A stretch of DNA of 64,000 nucleotides. Source: Acetobacteraceae bacterium. Its GTDB lineage: Bacteria; Pseudomonadota; Alphaproteobacteria; Acetobacterales; Acetobacteraceae. Shown here piece after piece: positions 8,668-18,091 of this stretch (its first letter is position 1; the number at the start of each line of letters is the position of its first letter). Position numbers and translations under genes: made by a program. The stretch lies in NCBI GenBank assembly GCA_024280945.1, contig JAMXLO010000115.1:25503-89502 (forward strand), in the 5' to 3' direction. Below the pieces are notes generated by a model. The model was not told where the DNA came from, did no database searches, and saw only the letters and a program-made list of their open reading frames with translations.

Positions 8668-9522
8668 CGCGGGTGTCTCTCCTTCAAGCGAGCGAACCGG
8701 CCGTCACAGCCAGACCTGTCTTCTTAAACTGCTGGTTCACAGCGAACTGCAATCCACCCCTATGGCGCACGGCGGTCACTCCAAGAATCAACTGGTGGCA
8801 AACAGAGTGATGGCAACAAACAGATTCGCCAGGGGTAGCGTGTCTCCTCTGATAGTGAAGCAGAGCATCACGCACTGGCACCTTGCCATGGATAACTGCG
8901 CGGTCTCCCGTGAATGGTATGTCTCGCAGGAACATCTCGTGCCTGGCATCGCGAATCCGTGACTGCGCATTTTTCTCTAGGCACGTCCGTGACTGCGCAT
9001 TTTTCTCTAGGCACGGCATCCTGCATGTAATCCCAGCTTCGTTAACGTTAATGGCAGCGCCGGTTTCGCCTCCACCCAGAAGGACTCGACCTCGACTCGA
9101 TCCGTTCACATCTGCTCAATGGTCAGCGTCATGCGCATATCTTCGTGTCGAGGCCCGTTTAGGCGAGACCCCAGGTAGAAGTATGCCGATCGTGGCAGTC
9201 CTCTGTTTGCATGCGGAAGCTGGGGGCTTTACGGGTGCCATTCCAATCCATGGCCGAGACCCTGCTCGCGTTCTCGCGAGGCATCGGCAGAACATGCCCA
9301 ATGATGTACCCCTGAATAGATATAATCTGGAGTGACGGCTGGCATTAACTACGGAGTGCGATGCAGCGGGAACGCGGGCACGGACCGATGCGCATTGCCG
9401 GGCAGCAGCGCGTGATCAACCTCGGATCGTCAGGGTGATGCGGGCAGCCAACCGGAGTTGGCGGCGCGAGGAGAAAGTGGCCCCGGACGACAGGACTGAC
9501 GGCAGACACGGATGAAGATGCC
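8668..9522. promoter_or_regulatory. Long divergent intergenic control region of the exopolysaccharide locus
   Basis: Some 855 bp separate the WecG-like gene (leftward) from the Wzc-like gene (rightward). No frame in it resembles a protein. Its base composition is visibly less GC-rich than the coding sequence, and a perfect 30-bp tandem duplication lies near the centre (8956-9015). Both exopolysaccharide transcription units should have their promoters here, but I could not pick out convincing -35/-10 pairs. Confidence 0.5.
8956..9015. repeat. Perfect 30-bp tandem repeat, two copies
   Basis: Two identical 30-bp units (8956-8985 and 8986-9015) abut without spacer. Each begins TCCGTGACTGCGCA and ends TCTCTAGGCACG, with a T-run between. 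It lies in the non-coding region between divergent exopolysaccharide units. A duplicated protein-binding site or a slippage duplication would both fit. Confidence 0.9.
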
Positions 9523-11655
9523 ATGAGCAGCACCCTTTACACTCCCGACGAGGTCTTGGCGGAGCAGACCTTTCTGCACGATGCATTCGTCAAGCTGCGG
9601 CGGCGCAAATGGTCGATCCTGCTGACGGGTATCGTGCTGTCGGTGATTCTCGGCGCGAGCATCCAGATGCTGCCGAAGAAATACCACGGCGTCGCCACAG
9701 TGGAGGCCGACTCGCCGACGCCGCAGGCGGTCCCGACCTCGGCAATGCTGCGCGATCAGCAGTTCAGCGATTACACGCTGGGGTCGGAACTGACGATCCT
9801 TAAATCGCCTGAACTGTTGCTTTCTGTGATCCATAAGCTGGATCTGATCAATGATCCGGAGTTCAACCCGCCCAGGCACTCCTGGATCAACGATGCGCAG
9901 GACACGATCAACAGGTGGTTGCAGACATGGCTACCTAACAACAGCCCGCCCTCACTTACCAACTCGGAGCGAGAACTGGGCGAGACGCTGGCCGCCCTTC
10001 GCAGCAAGGTGACCTTCGAGCCGGTGCCGCATTCGAGAGACATCCAGATCACCGTGTCCCTGCGTGATAACCGCAAGGCGGCGGCGATCGCGAATGCCAT
10101 CGCCGATGCGTATATCGCCAATCACATGGGCTTTGCCGAGCAGATCATGCAGCAGGTGCATGGCTATACCGGCGCGCACCTCATCGAGCTGGGTAAGGAT
10201 GCTTCGCAGAAGGCGCAGATCGTTGCTCAGTTCAAGAATGACCACAACATCATCACCGGCCGCGAAGCGCCGCTGATCCAGGAGCAGATCACCCAGGTCA
10301 GCACCGACCTGATCAACGCCCGAGCACAGCTGGCTGCGCTGCACGGCCGCTATGACACGGCACGCAACAGCGATCCCGAGACGCTTGCCGCGGTGCTGGG
10401 CTCCCAGACTATCAACCGGCTGCGCGAGCAGCAGGCGCTGATCGGCGCGCAGCGCGCCGCTCTGGCGTCGAACTATGTCGCGAACAATCCGACTCTGGGC
10501 CGGCTGAATGCGCAGTATGCAGACGTCGAGCAGAAGATCCGTCAGGAGGCGCAGCGCATGGTGACCAGCCTGAAGAGCGACATCCAGTCGCAGGAGGCTT
10601 CCGTGCAGTCGCTGACCGCGCGCCTCGCCGAATTGCATCGGCAAATCGGCGCGGCCAACGATGCGATGGCGATGCTGATCCCGCTGCAGCGCGCGGCGGA
10701 TGCGGCGGCCGATATGTACGACACCTATGCCAGGACTCTACGGCAGACCGATGCCTCGATGCTGATCCCGGCGACCACAGTGCGCGTGGCGGCGCGCTCC
10801 GAGGTGCCGATCTATGCCGCGTTCCCCAACAACATGATCATGCTGCCAGCCTCGACGCTGATCGCGTTCGGCATCGCCGGCCTGATCGGCTGGGTGCGCG
10901 AGACCAACCGCAAGGGTCTCGTGAGCATGAATCAGGTGGAGGTGGTGCTGGACCTGCCGACGCTTGGTATGCTGCCACGGTTCGACAGCCACAACGAGGT
11001 GATCTACCTCGACGCGGTTGAGCAGCTGTTCAACCGGCTGTGGCTGATGGACCGGCCGCGCAGCATTCTGGTAACCTCGGCGCGACCGGAGGAAGGCAAG
11101 ACCACCACCGCCTGGGCGCTGGCCAAGGCCGCCGCCGACCGCGACATCCGGGTGCTGCTGATCGATGCGGACATGCGCTCCGGGCGAAAGACGCAGGCGG
11201 CCCGCAGCGTCAGCGTGACCGGCCTGGCCGACGTCCTGCGCGGACAGGCCGATATGCGCGATGTGGTGCAGCGCAATCCGGACAGCGCCAACCTGACTCT
11301 GCTGCCGGCCGGCCACCCCAAAGGCATCCCAACACGGTTGCTGGCGCTCGACAGCTTCAACCGGCTGCTCGAGACCTCCTGCCAGAGCTATGATCTGGTG
11401 ATCATCGACAGCCCGCCCAGCTTCGTCGGCGGCGATTGCTGGCTGCTGAGCCAGAAGGTCGACAAGACCGTGCTGATCGCCAAGTGGGGCTCGACCACTG
11501 CCGAGGAGATCCACGAGGCGGTGCGCAAGCAACTGCATCGCGACACCTTTGCCGGCGTCGTCCTGAACATGGTGAACCCACGCCAGAACGTCAGGTATGG
11601 CCATCCGGACTCGCTCTACCACTCGAGGGAGATCACCCGTTACTACAAGTCATGA
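9523..11655 (+). CDS. Wzc/GumC-like polysaccharide co-polymerase with tyrosine-kinase domain
   Basis: An inner-membrane protein that sets exopolysaccharide chain length and couples polymerisation to export. The 710 residues hold a Wzz domain flanked by two membrane spans (about 33-53 and 428-448), with a long coiled coil in the periplasmic loop. A cytoplasmic BY-kinase domain follows, with Walker A SARPEEGKTTTA near 518, Walker A' VLLIDADMRSGR and Walker B YDLVIIDSPP. The C-terminus is short, with only a few tyrosines (YGHPDSLYH, RYYKS) rather than a long Tyr cluster. Autophosphorylation may therefore be limited. The stop overlaps the next start (ATGA), which implies translational coupling. 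Confidence 0.92.
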   Translation: MSSTLYTPDEVLAEQTFLHDAFVKLRRRKWSILLTGIVLSVILGASIQMLPKKYHGVATVEADSPTPQAVPTSAMLRDQQFSDYTLGSELTILKSPELLLSVIHKLDLINDPEFNPPRHSWINDAQDTINRWLQTWLPNNSPPSLTNSERELGETLAALRSKVTFEPVPHSRDIQITVSLRDNRKAAAIANAIADAYIANHMGFAEQIMQQVHGYTGAHLIELGKDASQKAQIVAQFKNDHNIITGREAPLIQEQITQVSTDLINARAQLAALHGRYDTARNSDPETLAAVLGSQTINRLREQQALIGAQRAALASNYVANNPTLGRLNAQYADVEQKIRQEAQRMVTSLKSDIQSQEASVQSLTARLAELHRQIGAANDAMAMLIPLQRAADAAADMYDTYARTLRQTDASMLIPATTVRVAARSEVPIYAAFPNNMIMLPASTLIAFGIAGLIGWVRETNRKGLVSMNQVEVVLDLPTLGMLPRFDSHNEVIYLDAVEQLFNRLWLMDRPRSILVTSARPEEGKTTTAWALAKAAADRDIRVLLIDADMRSGRKTQAARSVSVTGLADVLRGQADMRDVVQRNPDSANLTLLPAGHPKGIPTRLLALDSFNRLLETSCQSYDLVIIDSPPSFVGGDCWLLSQKVDKTVLIAKWGSTTAEEIHEAVRKQLHRDTFAGVVLNMVNPRQNVRYGHPDSLYHSREITRYYKS

Positions 11656-13175
11656 GCGCCGTTACGCAGCTGCAGCCATATGTCGAAATGCCGACCGGCA
11701 CTGCCATTCGGCATGCACTGAAATGGCAGGTCATCGGCCTTGTCCTGCTGGGGTACCATGTCTTCTTGGTGAAGCAGAGCCTGGCGTTCGTGGTGGTCAT
11801 GCCCATCCTGCTCGCGGTGCTCTATAACAACGCGCCGCTTGCAGGACTGCTGGTCTACTTTCAGTTCCTCATCTACCAGAACCTGGTTATCGCCCTCGGC
11901 GCCGTCGACATGCCAGCCCTGAACTACACGGTGTTGGCAGGTACCAACTTCCTGGCCATCACCCTGATGGCTGCAATTGGTGCGGGCCGGTTGTTCCGGC
12001 CTCCATGGCGGAACCGGGTCCCCGGCATCATGCTCGCTATTATACTCGCGGTGCTGCTGGCGGGATGCTACGCCGCAGTCGGTGCGCTGCGTGCCGGGCC
12101 GACATCGGCAGCAATCTACTTTCGCGAGTTCATCGGGCCGGCCTGTGCGGCCATGGTTGGGCTCGACATCGGCCGGATTTGGGGCTTCCGCACCATCACG
12201 ATCGGACTGCTGATCAGCGTTATCCTCAGTCTCTTCGTTACCCTGTTAGAGCTTGGCATGCCCGCCGACTATTACCGCTGGATCAACGCCGTAGACTACC
12301 AGAACCTCACAGCCTCCTGCTGCATCGACAGAAAGATCTATAGCCCTCTCGATGTCATCGACCAGAATCTCACGACCTGGTTCAACTTCACCTGGGACAG
12401 TGCCGACCTGGCTGCTGCAACGTCCTCCCGCTTCAAGTCCAGCCTGATGAACTCGGTCAGTTACGCCTATATTCTGGCTCTCGCCGGCGTCGCCGCAATC
12501 AGCCTGCGCCAATATCTGTGGTTGATCGTGCTTGTACCGCTCCTGCTAGCAGCCGGTGTCAAAGGGGCGGCGATCCTCTTCATTTTCTCTTTCTGTCTTT
12601 GGACGATATTGTCCACCACCGGCAGCGCGAAATTCACCTTGGTCAGCACACTGGTGCTGCTGACCCTTTACGTTGTCTATGGACTGAGCCGCGGGTTGGA
12701 ACTCGGCGATTTCCATGCCATCGGCTTTCTTGGTGGATGGCGTGGATTTCTGAGCAACCCCCTTGGGCACGGGCTGGGTGTCGGTGGCAATCTGTCTGAG
12801 GCGGCTGCGAAAATGCCAGATTGGACTGGAGCCGGCGGAATGCAGAGTGCGGGTGCAGATTTTGGCCTGGAGTCCGCCGTCGGGGTGCTGATCTATCAGA
12901 TGGGCATTGGTTCACTGGCGGTCTTCGCCGTATTCTTCTGTCTGCTGAAGGCCGCGCCTTTCCTGAGACATAAGCCGCAGGGGCGCGATATATGGTTTCT
13001 CGCCCTGGCAACGGTCATCGTCAACGGCGTGTTCCAGGAGGAGGCTTATGCACCGACTGCCGCCGGGTTGATCGCGCTGGTTTGCGCTGTGGTGCTGATG
13101 AACGCGCGACGCCAGGCAGTATCATTGAGCAGTCTGGCCTCCCGAGGGCTGACAATGCGCCCGGCATCTGTCTGA
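11652..13175 (+). CDS. Polysaccharide polymerase/O-antigen ligase-like membrane protein (Wzy-like)
   Basis: A 507-residue, very hydrophobic protein with around eleven to twelve membrane spans and a large central loop containing the short cysteine pair TASCCIDRK. That is the layout of Wzy polymerases and O-antigen ligases, although conserved sequence in this family is weak. The ATG at 11652 is chosen because it overlaps the stop of the Wzc-like gene (ATGA); the frame is open further upstream, but that part is antisense-like shadow of the kinase domain. Context next to a co-polymerase makes a polymerase role likely. The assignment rests on topology and neighbourhood. Confidence 0.7.
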   Translation: MSAVTQLQPYVEMPTGTAIRHALKWQVIGLVLLGYHVFLVKQSLAFVVVMPILLAVLYNNAPLAGLLVYFQFLIYQNLVIALGAVDMPALNYTVLAGTNFLAITLMAAIGAGRLFRPPWRNRVPGIMLAIILAVLLAGCYAAVGALRAGPTSAAIYFREFIGPACAAMVGLDIGRIWGFRTITIGLLISVILSLFVTLLELGMPADYYRWINAVDYQNLTASCCIDRKIYSPLDVIDQNLTTWFNFTWDSADLAAATSSRFKSSLMNSVSYAYILALAGVAAISLRQYLWLIVLVPLLLAAGVKGAAILFIFSFCLWTILSTTGSAKFTLVSTLVLLTLYVVYGLSRGLELGDFHAIGFLGGWRGFLSNPLGHGLGVGGNLSEAAAKMPDWTGAGGMQSAGADFGLESAVGVLIYQMGIGSLAVFAVFFCLLKAAPFLRHKPQGRDIWFLALATVIVNGVFQEEAYAPTAAGLIALVCAVVLMNARRQAVSLSSLASRGLTMRPASV

Positions 13176-13207
13176 CGCACGACGGACATGGACCCCGTAG
13201 GGACCAC

Positions 13208-14647
13208 TCAAAGCTTGGCGCCTGAGCTGTTGGGCGCGAGGAGTTGCTCCTCCTGTCCCCGCAGGTCCCGACCCTGCAACGCGGCGACCCCCAGCCGCGC
13301 ATACAACAACAGTTCGCGCCAGCGGGCAGCATAGGACATGATGCAACGGCGGGTCAGTAGTCCCCGTAAGGGGATAACTTCCGATTCGTACCAGGACAGT
13401 AGTCCGCTGAACAGGTTAAGTCGCTTCATATCGGCTTTGGTGGCCTGCCAGCGTAGCCTCTTGCTGATCCCCGCATGGCCGAACATCCGCTCCATCAGGG
13501 CCTGCCTGAACACGACTGCTGGGATCACGACCCGCATCATCATTGGGTCCATCGCTTCCGGATCCACCACTGTCACCGTGCGAGCCCACAGATCGAACAA
13601 GAAGCCCTGTCGCTTTTCACCCGCGTGGACATCGAACAGCACCGGACGCCCCCGAAAGCGGATGCGCCAGAAGAACGGGACTGCTTTCGCGATTTCCCCC
13701 AGGCGACGCTTTACGACGTCTTCGCGAATCCGAACCCGAGCCTCGCGTTGATAGGTGCGTTCGAGGCTCGATTGCTTTGCCTCCAGGTAAGCCGCAAGCC
13801 AACGGTCCCGGTTTTCAAGCCATGGCGAGGGTCTGACGTTGAAACCCTCACCGCTGTCCCACGAATCGCCTGACGTCATCACCCTGAGCTCGGTGGGAAA
13901 GGGATGCTCCCGCTGGTAGCGCTCGAACGCTCGCGCTACCACGTCTGGCCCGACGATTTGCCGGTTGAACTCCCAGGTGTCCTTGTGCAAGTGACAGTGG
14001 TTGCTGGCGAACGGGACAGCGCATCTTGGCTGCACCCGGTGCATGAAGGCGCAAAACGCCCGACTGTAGCTCTCGGAATCATCAGCGGCGTATTCGGGAG
14101 CATCGAGACAGCGGAATGTGCTGCGGGGATTGGCGGAGCTGTGGCTTCGGAGCGCAAAGTCGATGCGCGGATGCCGGCGCAGAATCTGGCCCAGTGGACC
14201 GCCCATGAATTTGGCGTCGTTCGCGTTCAAGATCACCGCGTCCTCGGCTTCGATGACGATGGCGCTGTCTGTAAAGGGAGAAAACTGGTACGAGGTAACA
14301 GCGAGCTCTGGGCCAAGCTGGCATCGCCGTGCATGCCTCAGCTCTGTCACATTTGTGAAGCCAATGCGATGCAGATCGTCCCTGATCCTCGTATAGCGAT
14401 CGAAGGGGATCAGGATCGGGGTCTCGCGGTTGAAAAGCTTTAGCGATGCGCCATGAAAGTGATCCCAATGGATGTGGGTGAGATAGATCCAGTCCGGTCG
14501 CAGCGATGTAACGAGCTCCGGTTCGACCGGAGGATAGTTCCACCATGACCGCCAGTAGCAGCTGCCGATCAGCCAAGGGTCACAAATCAGCTGCCGGCCT
14601 TGGCCTTCGATCATTAGTCCCGCATGGGAGAGGATGGTCATCCGCAC
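13208..14647 (-). CDS. Metallo-beta-lactamase-fold hydrolase in the exopolysaccharide locus
   Basis: A 479-residue protein whose first half is an MBL fold. HAGLMIEG at the N-terminus and the metal motif THIHWDHFHG near residue 57 give the HxHxDH ligands, and a later LRSHSS and FASNHCHLH supply further histidines. This resembles the UlaG or CMP-sialate-hydroxylase-like branch, where the domain acts on sugars or sugar nucleotides. The C-terminal 200 residues (LRVMTSGDSWDSGEGF and onward) are not recognised. GTG at 14647 is taken as start because GAGGAG precedes it. It converges on the polymerase gene with a 32-bp gap. A role in polysaccharide modification is inferred only from position. Confidence 0.65.
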   Translation of the reverse strand: MRMTILSHAGLMIEGQGRQLICDPWLIGSCYWRSWWNYPPVEPELVTSLRPDWIYLTHIHWDHFHGASLKLFNRETPILIPFDRYTRIRDDLHRIGFTNVTELRHARRCQLGPELAVTSYQFSPFTDSAIVIEAEDAVILNANDAKFMGGPLGQILRRHPRIDFALRSHSSANPRSTFRCLDAPEYAADDSESYSRAFCAFMHRVQPRCAVPFASNHCHLHKDTWEFNRQIVGPDVVARAFERYQREHPFPTELRVMTSGDSWDSGEGFNVRPSPWLENRDRWLAAYLEAKQSSLERTYQREARVRIREDVVKRRLGEIAKAVPFFWRIRFRGRPVLFDVHAGEKRQGFLFDLWARTVTVVDPEAMDPMMMRVVIPAVVFRQALMERMFGHAGISKRLRWQATKADMKRLNLFSGLLSWYESEVIPLRGLLTRRCIMSYAARWRELLLYARLGVAALQGRDLRGQEEQLLAPNSSGAKL

Positions 14648-14771
14648 GGCAGGAACTCCTCAAACACTGGACTGACCTGCGTGTGTTTCAACAATCTTGT
14701 CCCAGCACAGTCAATTCACGGCTGGCTGCTAAGGGACCCGCTGGACCGCCGGCACGTTGCGTCGCTCGCCA

Positions 14772-16223
14772 TCATGTCGAGATAATGGTCACGCTGGGAT
14801 CAGGAAACTGCATAGCTTCGGTCACCCCGGCCGTCACTCGGACGGTCCCGCGATTGCCATCCTGACCGACCCGTGCTGACTCGGTCATTTGCCATACGTG
14901 GACGGTGCCGTTACCGCTCGCGTTCACCGGCCATTGGCTCAAAGCGACCGTTCCCCTCTGGTGACCCTGACCCTGGTTCACGATCATAACCGAACAGCGC
15001 CCGGTCGCCGGCGTCACCGCGCACGTCAACAGTCCGCTGCTGTTGTTCGGCACATTCCATCGCGGCCCATGGATCGTTCGCACGCCTTGCGCGTGAAGAT
15101 AGGCGAATGGTGTGAGCGCCATTGGCCCATAGCCTTGTTCGGGGTCTCGGACAAAGCCGCATGTGCCGTCTCCGAAGGCATCCCAAATGCACGCCCAGAA
15201 CGGAACGGGCGAGCCATTGATGCTCTGTACCAATACACGGGCAGACCACATGGCGCCGACATAGTTGTGCTGACTGGCTGCCCGGCAATCCCAATCGGCA
15301 TTGTATCCGCCTATCATCGCTGCTCTGGGCAGATACGGCATATTGCGGGCTATGCGGTTGATATCATCCGCGGCCCGAGACGCGTAGTTGGTCGTCGACG
15401 ACCAGAGTTGCCTTCCGGGGTCAGCGGCACGCGACGAACCGAACGGGTACATATTCCAGGTGCAGACATCGACGTGGGTGTCCGACATGAACTGAGGCAG
15501 AAAATGGCCGGCAGAACTCGTCCCGGGGCCGCATATCACCAGGTCAGAGCTGACAGATTTGATCCTGGGGATTGCCGCTTTGTAATACGAGGCAACGACC
15601 GACGCCTCATAATGGCCGTCGGGCTCATCCGAGCCAACGAACCCGACGAGTGGCAGGCGCCGGCCATTCGCCATGGTGCAGCTGCTGAGGTAACGCGCCA
15701 GATTGCCCAGACAATTGCCATAAGACGCAGGGTCGGCAACGCCAACGACATCGCTCCAGTTCAGTCCAATGACAATTCCGCTGACGCCGAGTGGATCGAC
15801 CTTGTGGAAATTGTTGATCAGGTTCGCCCAGGCTGGCTGATTCACCGTGCTATCACCGTTGAACCAACGTGTATCAGGGCGTTGTGGCAGGTTGCCGTTG
15901 AAGTACCACAGCCCCGGGTTCACCTGGGCCATCAATGACGTGTAGGTCGCGTTGGCAAATACCGCGAAGCTCGCGTTTCCTGCTCCGCCGGTCGACGCTC
16001 CCCACATCCGCTGCGAAATCGATTGTTGGCCGCGTCCGCCGCGGGGGTAGGTCATTGGCGACGAGAAATCCACGGTCAGGAATGGACTGGATGCCGCAGG
16101 ACCGGTTTCTGCCGAATCCCCGGATGTCGTGCCGCTGCGCCGTGGCCATCGGACCAGAGTGCCCAGGCCAACGGCGCACATCAGATCGCGCCGCAGCACA
16201 CTGTCAGTCTCGCTTATCTGCAT
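14772..16223 (-). CDS. Putative secreted glycoside hydrolase (TIM-barrel, PslG/GH39-like)
   Basis: A 483-residue protein with a twin-arginine-like N-terminus (LRRDLMCAVGLGTLV), followed by a Ser/Gly/Pro-rich linker and a long aromatic-rich domain. GFVGSDEPDGHYEA near residue 195 resembles the acid/base region of clan A hydrolases. DTHVDVCTWNMYPF and PFWACIWDAFGDG fit later barrel strands, and a small beta-domain ends the protein. Exopolysaccharide operons often carry such periplasmic hydrolases that trim or release polymer. It follows the MBL-fold gene's strand with a 124-bp gap. The exact family is uncertain; a non-catalytic carbohydrate-binding role is possible. Confidence 0.5.
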   Translation of the reverse strand: MQISETDSVLRRDLMCAVGLGTLVRWPRRSGTTSGDSAETGPAASSPFLTVDFSSPMTYPRGGRGQQSISQRMWGASTGGAGNASFAVFANATYTSLMAQVNPGLWYFNGNLPQRPDTRWFNGDSTVNQPAWANLINNFHKVDPLGVSGIVIGLNWSDVVGVADPASYGNCLGNLARYLSSCTMANGRRLPLVGFVGSDEPDGHYEASVVASYYKAAIPRIKSVSSDLVICGPGTSSAGHFLPQFMSDTHVDVCTWNMYPFGSSRAADPGRQLWSSTTNYASRAADDINRIARNMPYLPRAAMIGGYNADWDCRAASQHNYVGAMWSARVLVQSINGSPVPFWACIWDAFGDGTCGFVRDPEQGYGPMALTPFAYLHAQGVRTIHGPRWNVPNNSSGLLTCAVTPATGRCSVMIVNQGQGHQRGTVALSQWPVNASGNGTVHVWQMTESARVGQDGNRGTVRVTAGVTEAMQFPDPSVTIIST

Positions 16224-16406
16224 GATGGACTTCTCGATGAGCAGTGACGACCATGCTACGAACTACAGTCGCCTGTGGCGACTGCCCGCGCAACCGCATC
16301 AGCGCAAATTGACAGGCCGACAAAGCAACTACTCTCGCCGCCACCAGGTTCGGCACTCACGATCCGATGGTGGCGAGGATCGGCCAGGCTACAAATTGAT
16401 AGGATC

Positions 16407-16802
16407 TTACCGGCGCAATGCCTTGATGAGCTGTGCCTTGTTCATTCGCGACCTGCCCGGGATCTTCCTGCGCACCGCCTGCTGATAGAGTTGCGCCCGG
16501 GTTGGCCCGCTCGATCTTGTTCCCCGCCGCGATTGCGTTGGCTTGCGGCGCATCGACGCCCGACCTTCCTTCCTCTGCTGTGCGGTCTGTCCGCGCCTCT
16601 CCTTCGACTTGGTTCGCGAATATTGACGCCGATTCTTCTGCTTCGATTGCCGATTGGATGCGCCGGCCTCGCTGAGCGCGATCGCAACTGCCCGGCGTCT
16701 GCTCTTCACTTTGCCGCCGCGGCTGCTTTCTAGCTCTCCATGTTTCCATTCGTGCATGACGCGCGCGACGCTCTTGCGTTGTGCGCTGCTTTGCTTCGCC
16801 AT
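16407..16802 (-). CDS. DUF6496-like basic protein with SAP/Rho-N-like C-terminus
   Basis: A 131-residue, extremely Arg/Lys/Ser-rich protein. Residues 1-45 (VMHEWKHGELESSRGGKV) match the pattern of short alphaproteobacterial proteins annotated DUF6496. The last 40 residues (TRAQLYQQAVRRKIPGRSRM followed by NKAQLIKAL) look like the helix-extended-helix fold of Rho-N or SAP domains that bind nucleic acid. The basic linker between them is low complexity. GGGAG stands seven bases before the start. A nucleoid- or DNA-binding role is inferred. It neighbours a stress ferritin-like gene on the same strand. Confidence 0.65.
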   Translation of the reverse strand: MAKQSSAQRKSVARVMHEWKHGELESSRGGKVKSRRRAVAIALSEAGASNRQSKQKNRRQYSRTKSKERRGQTAQQRKEGRASMRRKPTQSRRGTRSSGPTRAQLYQQAVRRKIPGRSRMNKAQLIKALRR

Positions 16803-16868
16803 GATATGCTCCCTGACATTCAGGAAGATACGCCAGCGGCCGCCCGCCGATGGCGCATCTGCTGGCCC

Positions 16869-17369
16869 TCAGGCTGCCTGTTTGATCGCTTCTTGATTGA
16901 TGTCGCGCATCGCCAGCTCATTCAGCAGCGTGTCGGCCTTCTTCTCCTCCTCCAGCGTCTCTTGCATGAGTTTCGCGACCTCGTCGGCGCCGACCGCCTG
17001 CGCCCAAGCTATAATCGTGCCATAACGGGCCATCTCGTAATGCTCGACTGCCTGAGCACTCGCCAGGATACCGGCATCGCGGACCCCACCCTCCGGCATC
17101 GCTTCGACAACTTCCTCGCCTTCCTCTATGATTCCGTTGATCGCCTCGCAGGTCTGACCGCGCGCACGCTTGCCAAGCAGCTCGAATGCCTTTTGCAGTC
17201 GCTCAACCTGCCCCTGGGTCTCCTCCCGGTGGTGCATGAGCGCGTCCTTCAGTTCTGTATTCGGCGTGGCCTTCGCCATCTTTGGCAGTGCCTTTAAGAT
17301 CTGTCGTTCGGCATAGTAGACGTCCTGCATGAACAGAAGCAGAAGGTCATTAAGTGTCTTCGTCGCCAT
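16869..17369 (-). CDS. Ferritin-like domain protein, YciE/YciF (DUF892) family
   Basis: A 166-residue all-helical protein of the YciF group, linked in other bacteria to osmotic and oxidative stress. The N-terminal LNDLLLLFMQDVYYAERQIL and MAKATPNTELKDAL, the HHREETQGQVERL metal helix, and the VEHYEMARYG and LEEEKKADTLLNELA helices supply the carboxylate/His ligands of a di-metal site. The ATG at 17369 is chosen because GAGG precedes it by six bases; the frame stays open upstream but without family similarity. The DUF6496-like gene is just downstream on the same strand, suggesting a shared stress role. Confidence 0.88.
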   Translation of the reverse strand: MATKTLNDLLLLFMQDVYYAERQILKALPKMAKATPNTELKDALMHHREETQGQVERLQKAFELLGKRARGQTCEAINGIIEEGEEVVEAMPEGGVRDAGILASAQAVEHYEMARYGTIIAWAQAVGADEVAKLMQETLEEEKKADTLLNELAMRDINQEAIKQAA

Positions 17370-17527
17370 CGTATCCTCGTGTCTGCGGATGTGAGACGAA
17401 GCCAGAACAACGCGCTCACAAGGTCGTTCTGGCATTTCCCCGCACAACCACGTGTGCGCAACACCGTTTTGCCCCCGGCGGCGTCCCAGTGCTTCGTGGG
17501 TCGATGTGACATGAGGGAGTGACCTGC

Positions 17528-18085
17528 ATGACGCCCGAGCGATTTGTTGAAGGCTACGCAATCGTTTCGGAAGACGGGATGCTGGCGGATGCCGCGCGCC
17601 ACATGCCCGACTCACTCAAGTTTCGTGCTGATCAGCGGTTCTTCGAGCAAGGTCTTGATGCCGACGACGTCGTGGTGCATGGACGACATTCGCAGGAACG
17701 CTTTGCGCGCTCACCGCTGCGCCAGAGGCTGATCCTGACCAGGCGGGTTCACGGCATCGCGCCACATCCCTCGAACAGCCGGGCGCGGTACTGGAACCCC
17801 GCAGGTGCTTCGTTCGATGAAGCCCTGGCTGATCTCCGGGAGCCGAAAGCCCGCATCGGAGTGATCGGCGGCACCGATGTGTTCGGTCTTTTTCTGGGCA
17901 TGTTCGACATGTTCCACCTGACCCGGGCGCCGGGTGTTTGGCTTCCCGGCGGCCGCCCGGTGTTTCCCGGGGTGCCGGCCCGGCGTCCCGAGGAGGTCCT
18001 GGCGCAGCATGGGTTCGAGCCCGGCCCGGTTCAGCTGCTGGACCCTGAACACAATCTGACGCTGGTCACCTGGCAGCGTCGCTGA
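17528..18085 (+). CDS. Dihydrofolate reductase-like (RibD C-terminal fold) protein
   Basis: A 185-residue protein. The segment GVIGGTDVFGLFLGMFDMFH around residues 113-132, followed by LTRAPGVWLPGGRPVFPG, matches the strand-turn-helix and product-side signature of the DHFR/RibD reductase superfamily, which binds NADPH. The N-terminus (VEGYAIVSEDGMLADA) fits the first strand, where substrate and cofactor contact occurs. Start 17528 is chosen with GGGAG ten bases upstream; a GTG nine bases earlier sits too close to that site. Its substrate is unknown. It converges with the AsmA gene, with a 6-bp gap. Confidence 0.7.
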   Translation: MTPERFVEGYAIVSEDGMLADAARHMPDSLKFRADQRFFEQGLDADDVVVHGRHSQERFARSPLRQRLILTRRVHGIAPHPSNSRARYWNPAGASFDEALADLREPKARIGVIGGTDVFGLFLGMFDMFHLTRAPGVWLPGGRPVFPGVPARRPEEVLAQHGFEPGPVQLLDPEHNLTLVTWQRR

Positions 18086-18091
18086 GCCAGG

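Noticed and set aside
11436..11651. Upstream extension of the polymerase gene
   Set aside because: It overlaps the kinase domain of the Wzc-like gene, is Arg/Asp-rich, and the ATGA overlap at 11652 gives a natural start.
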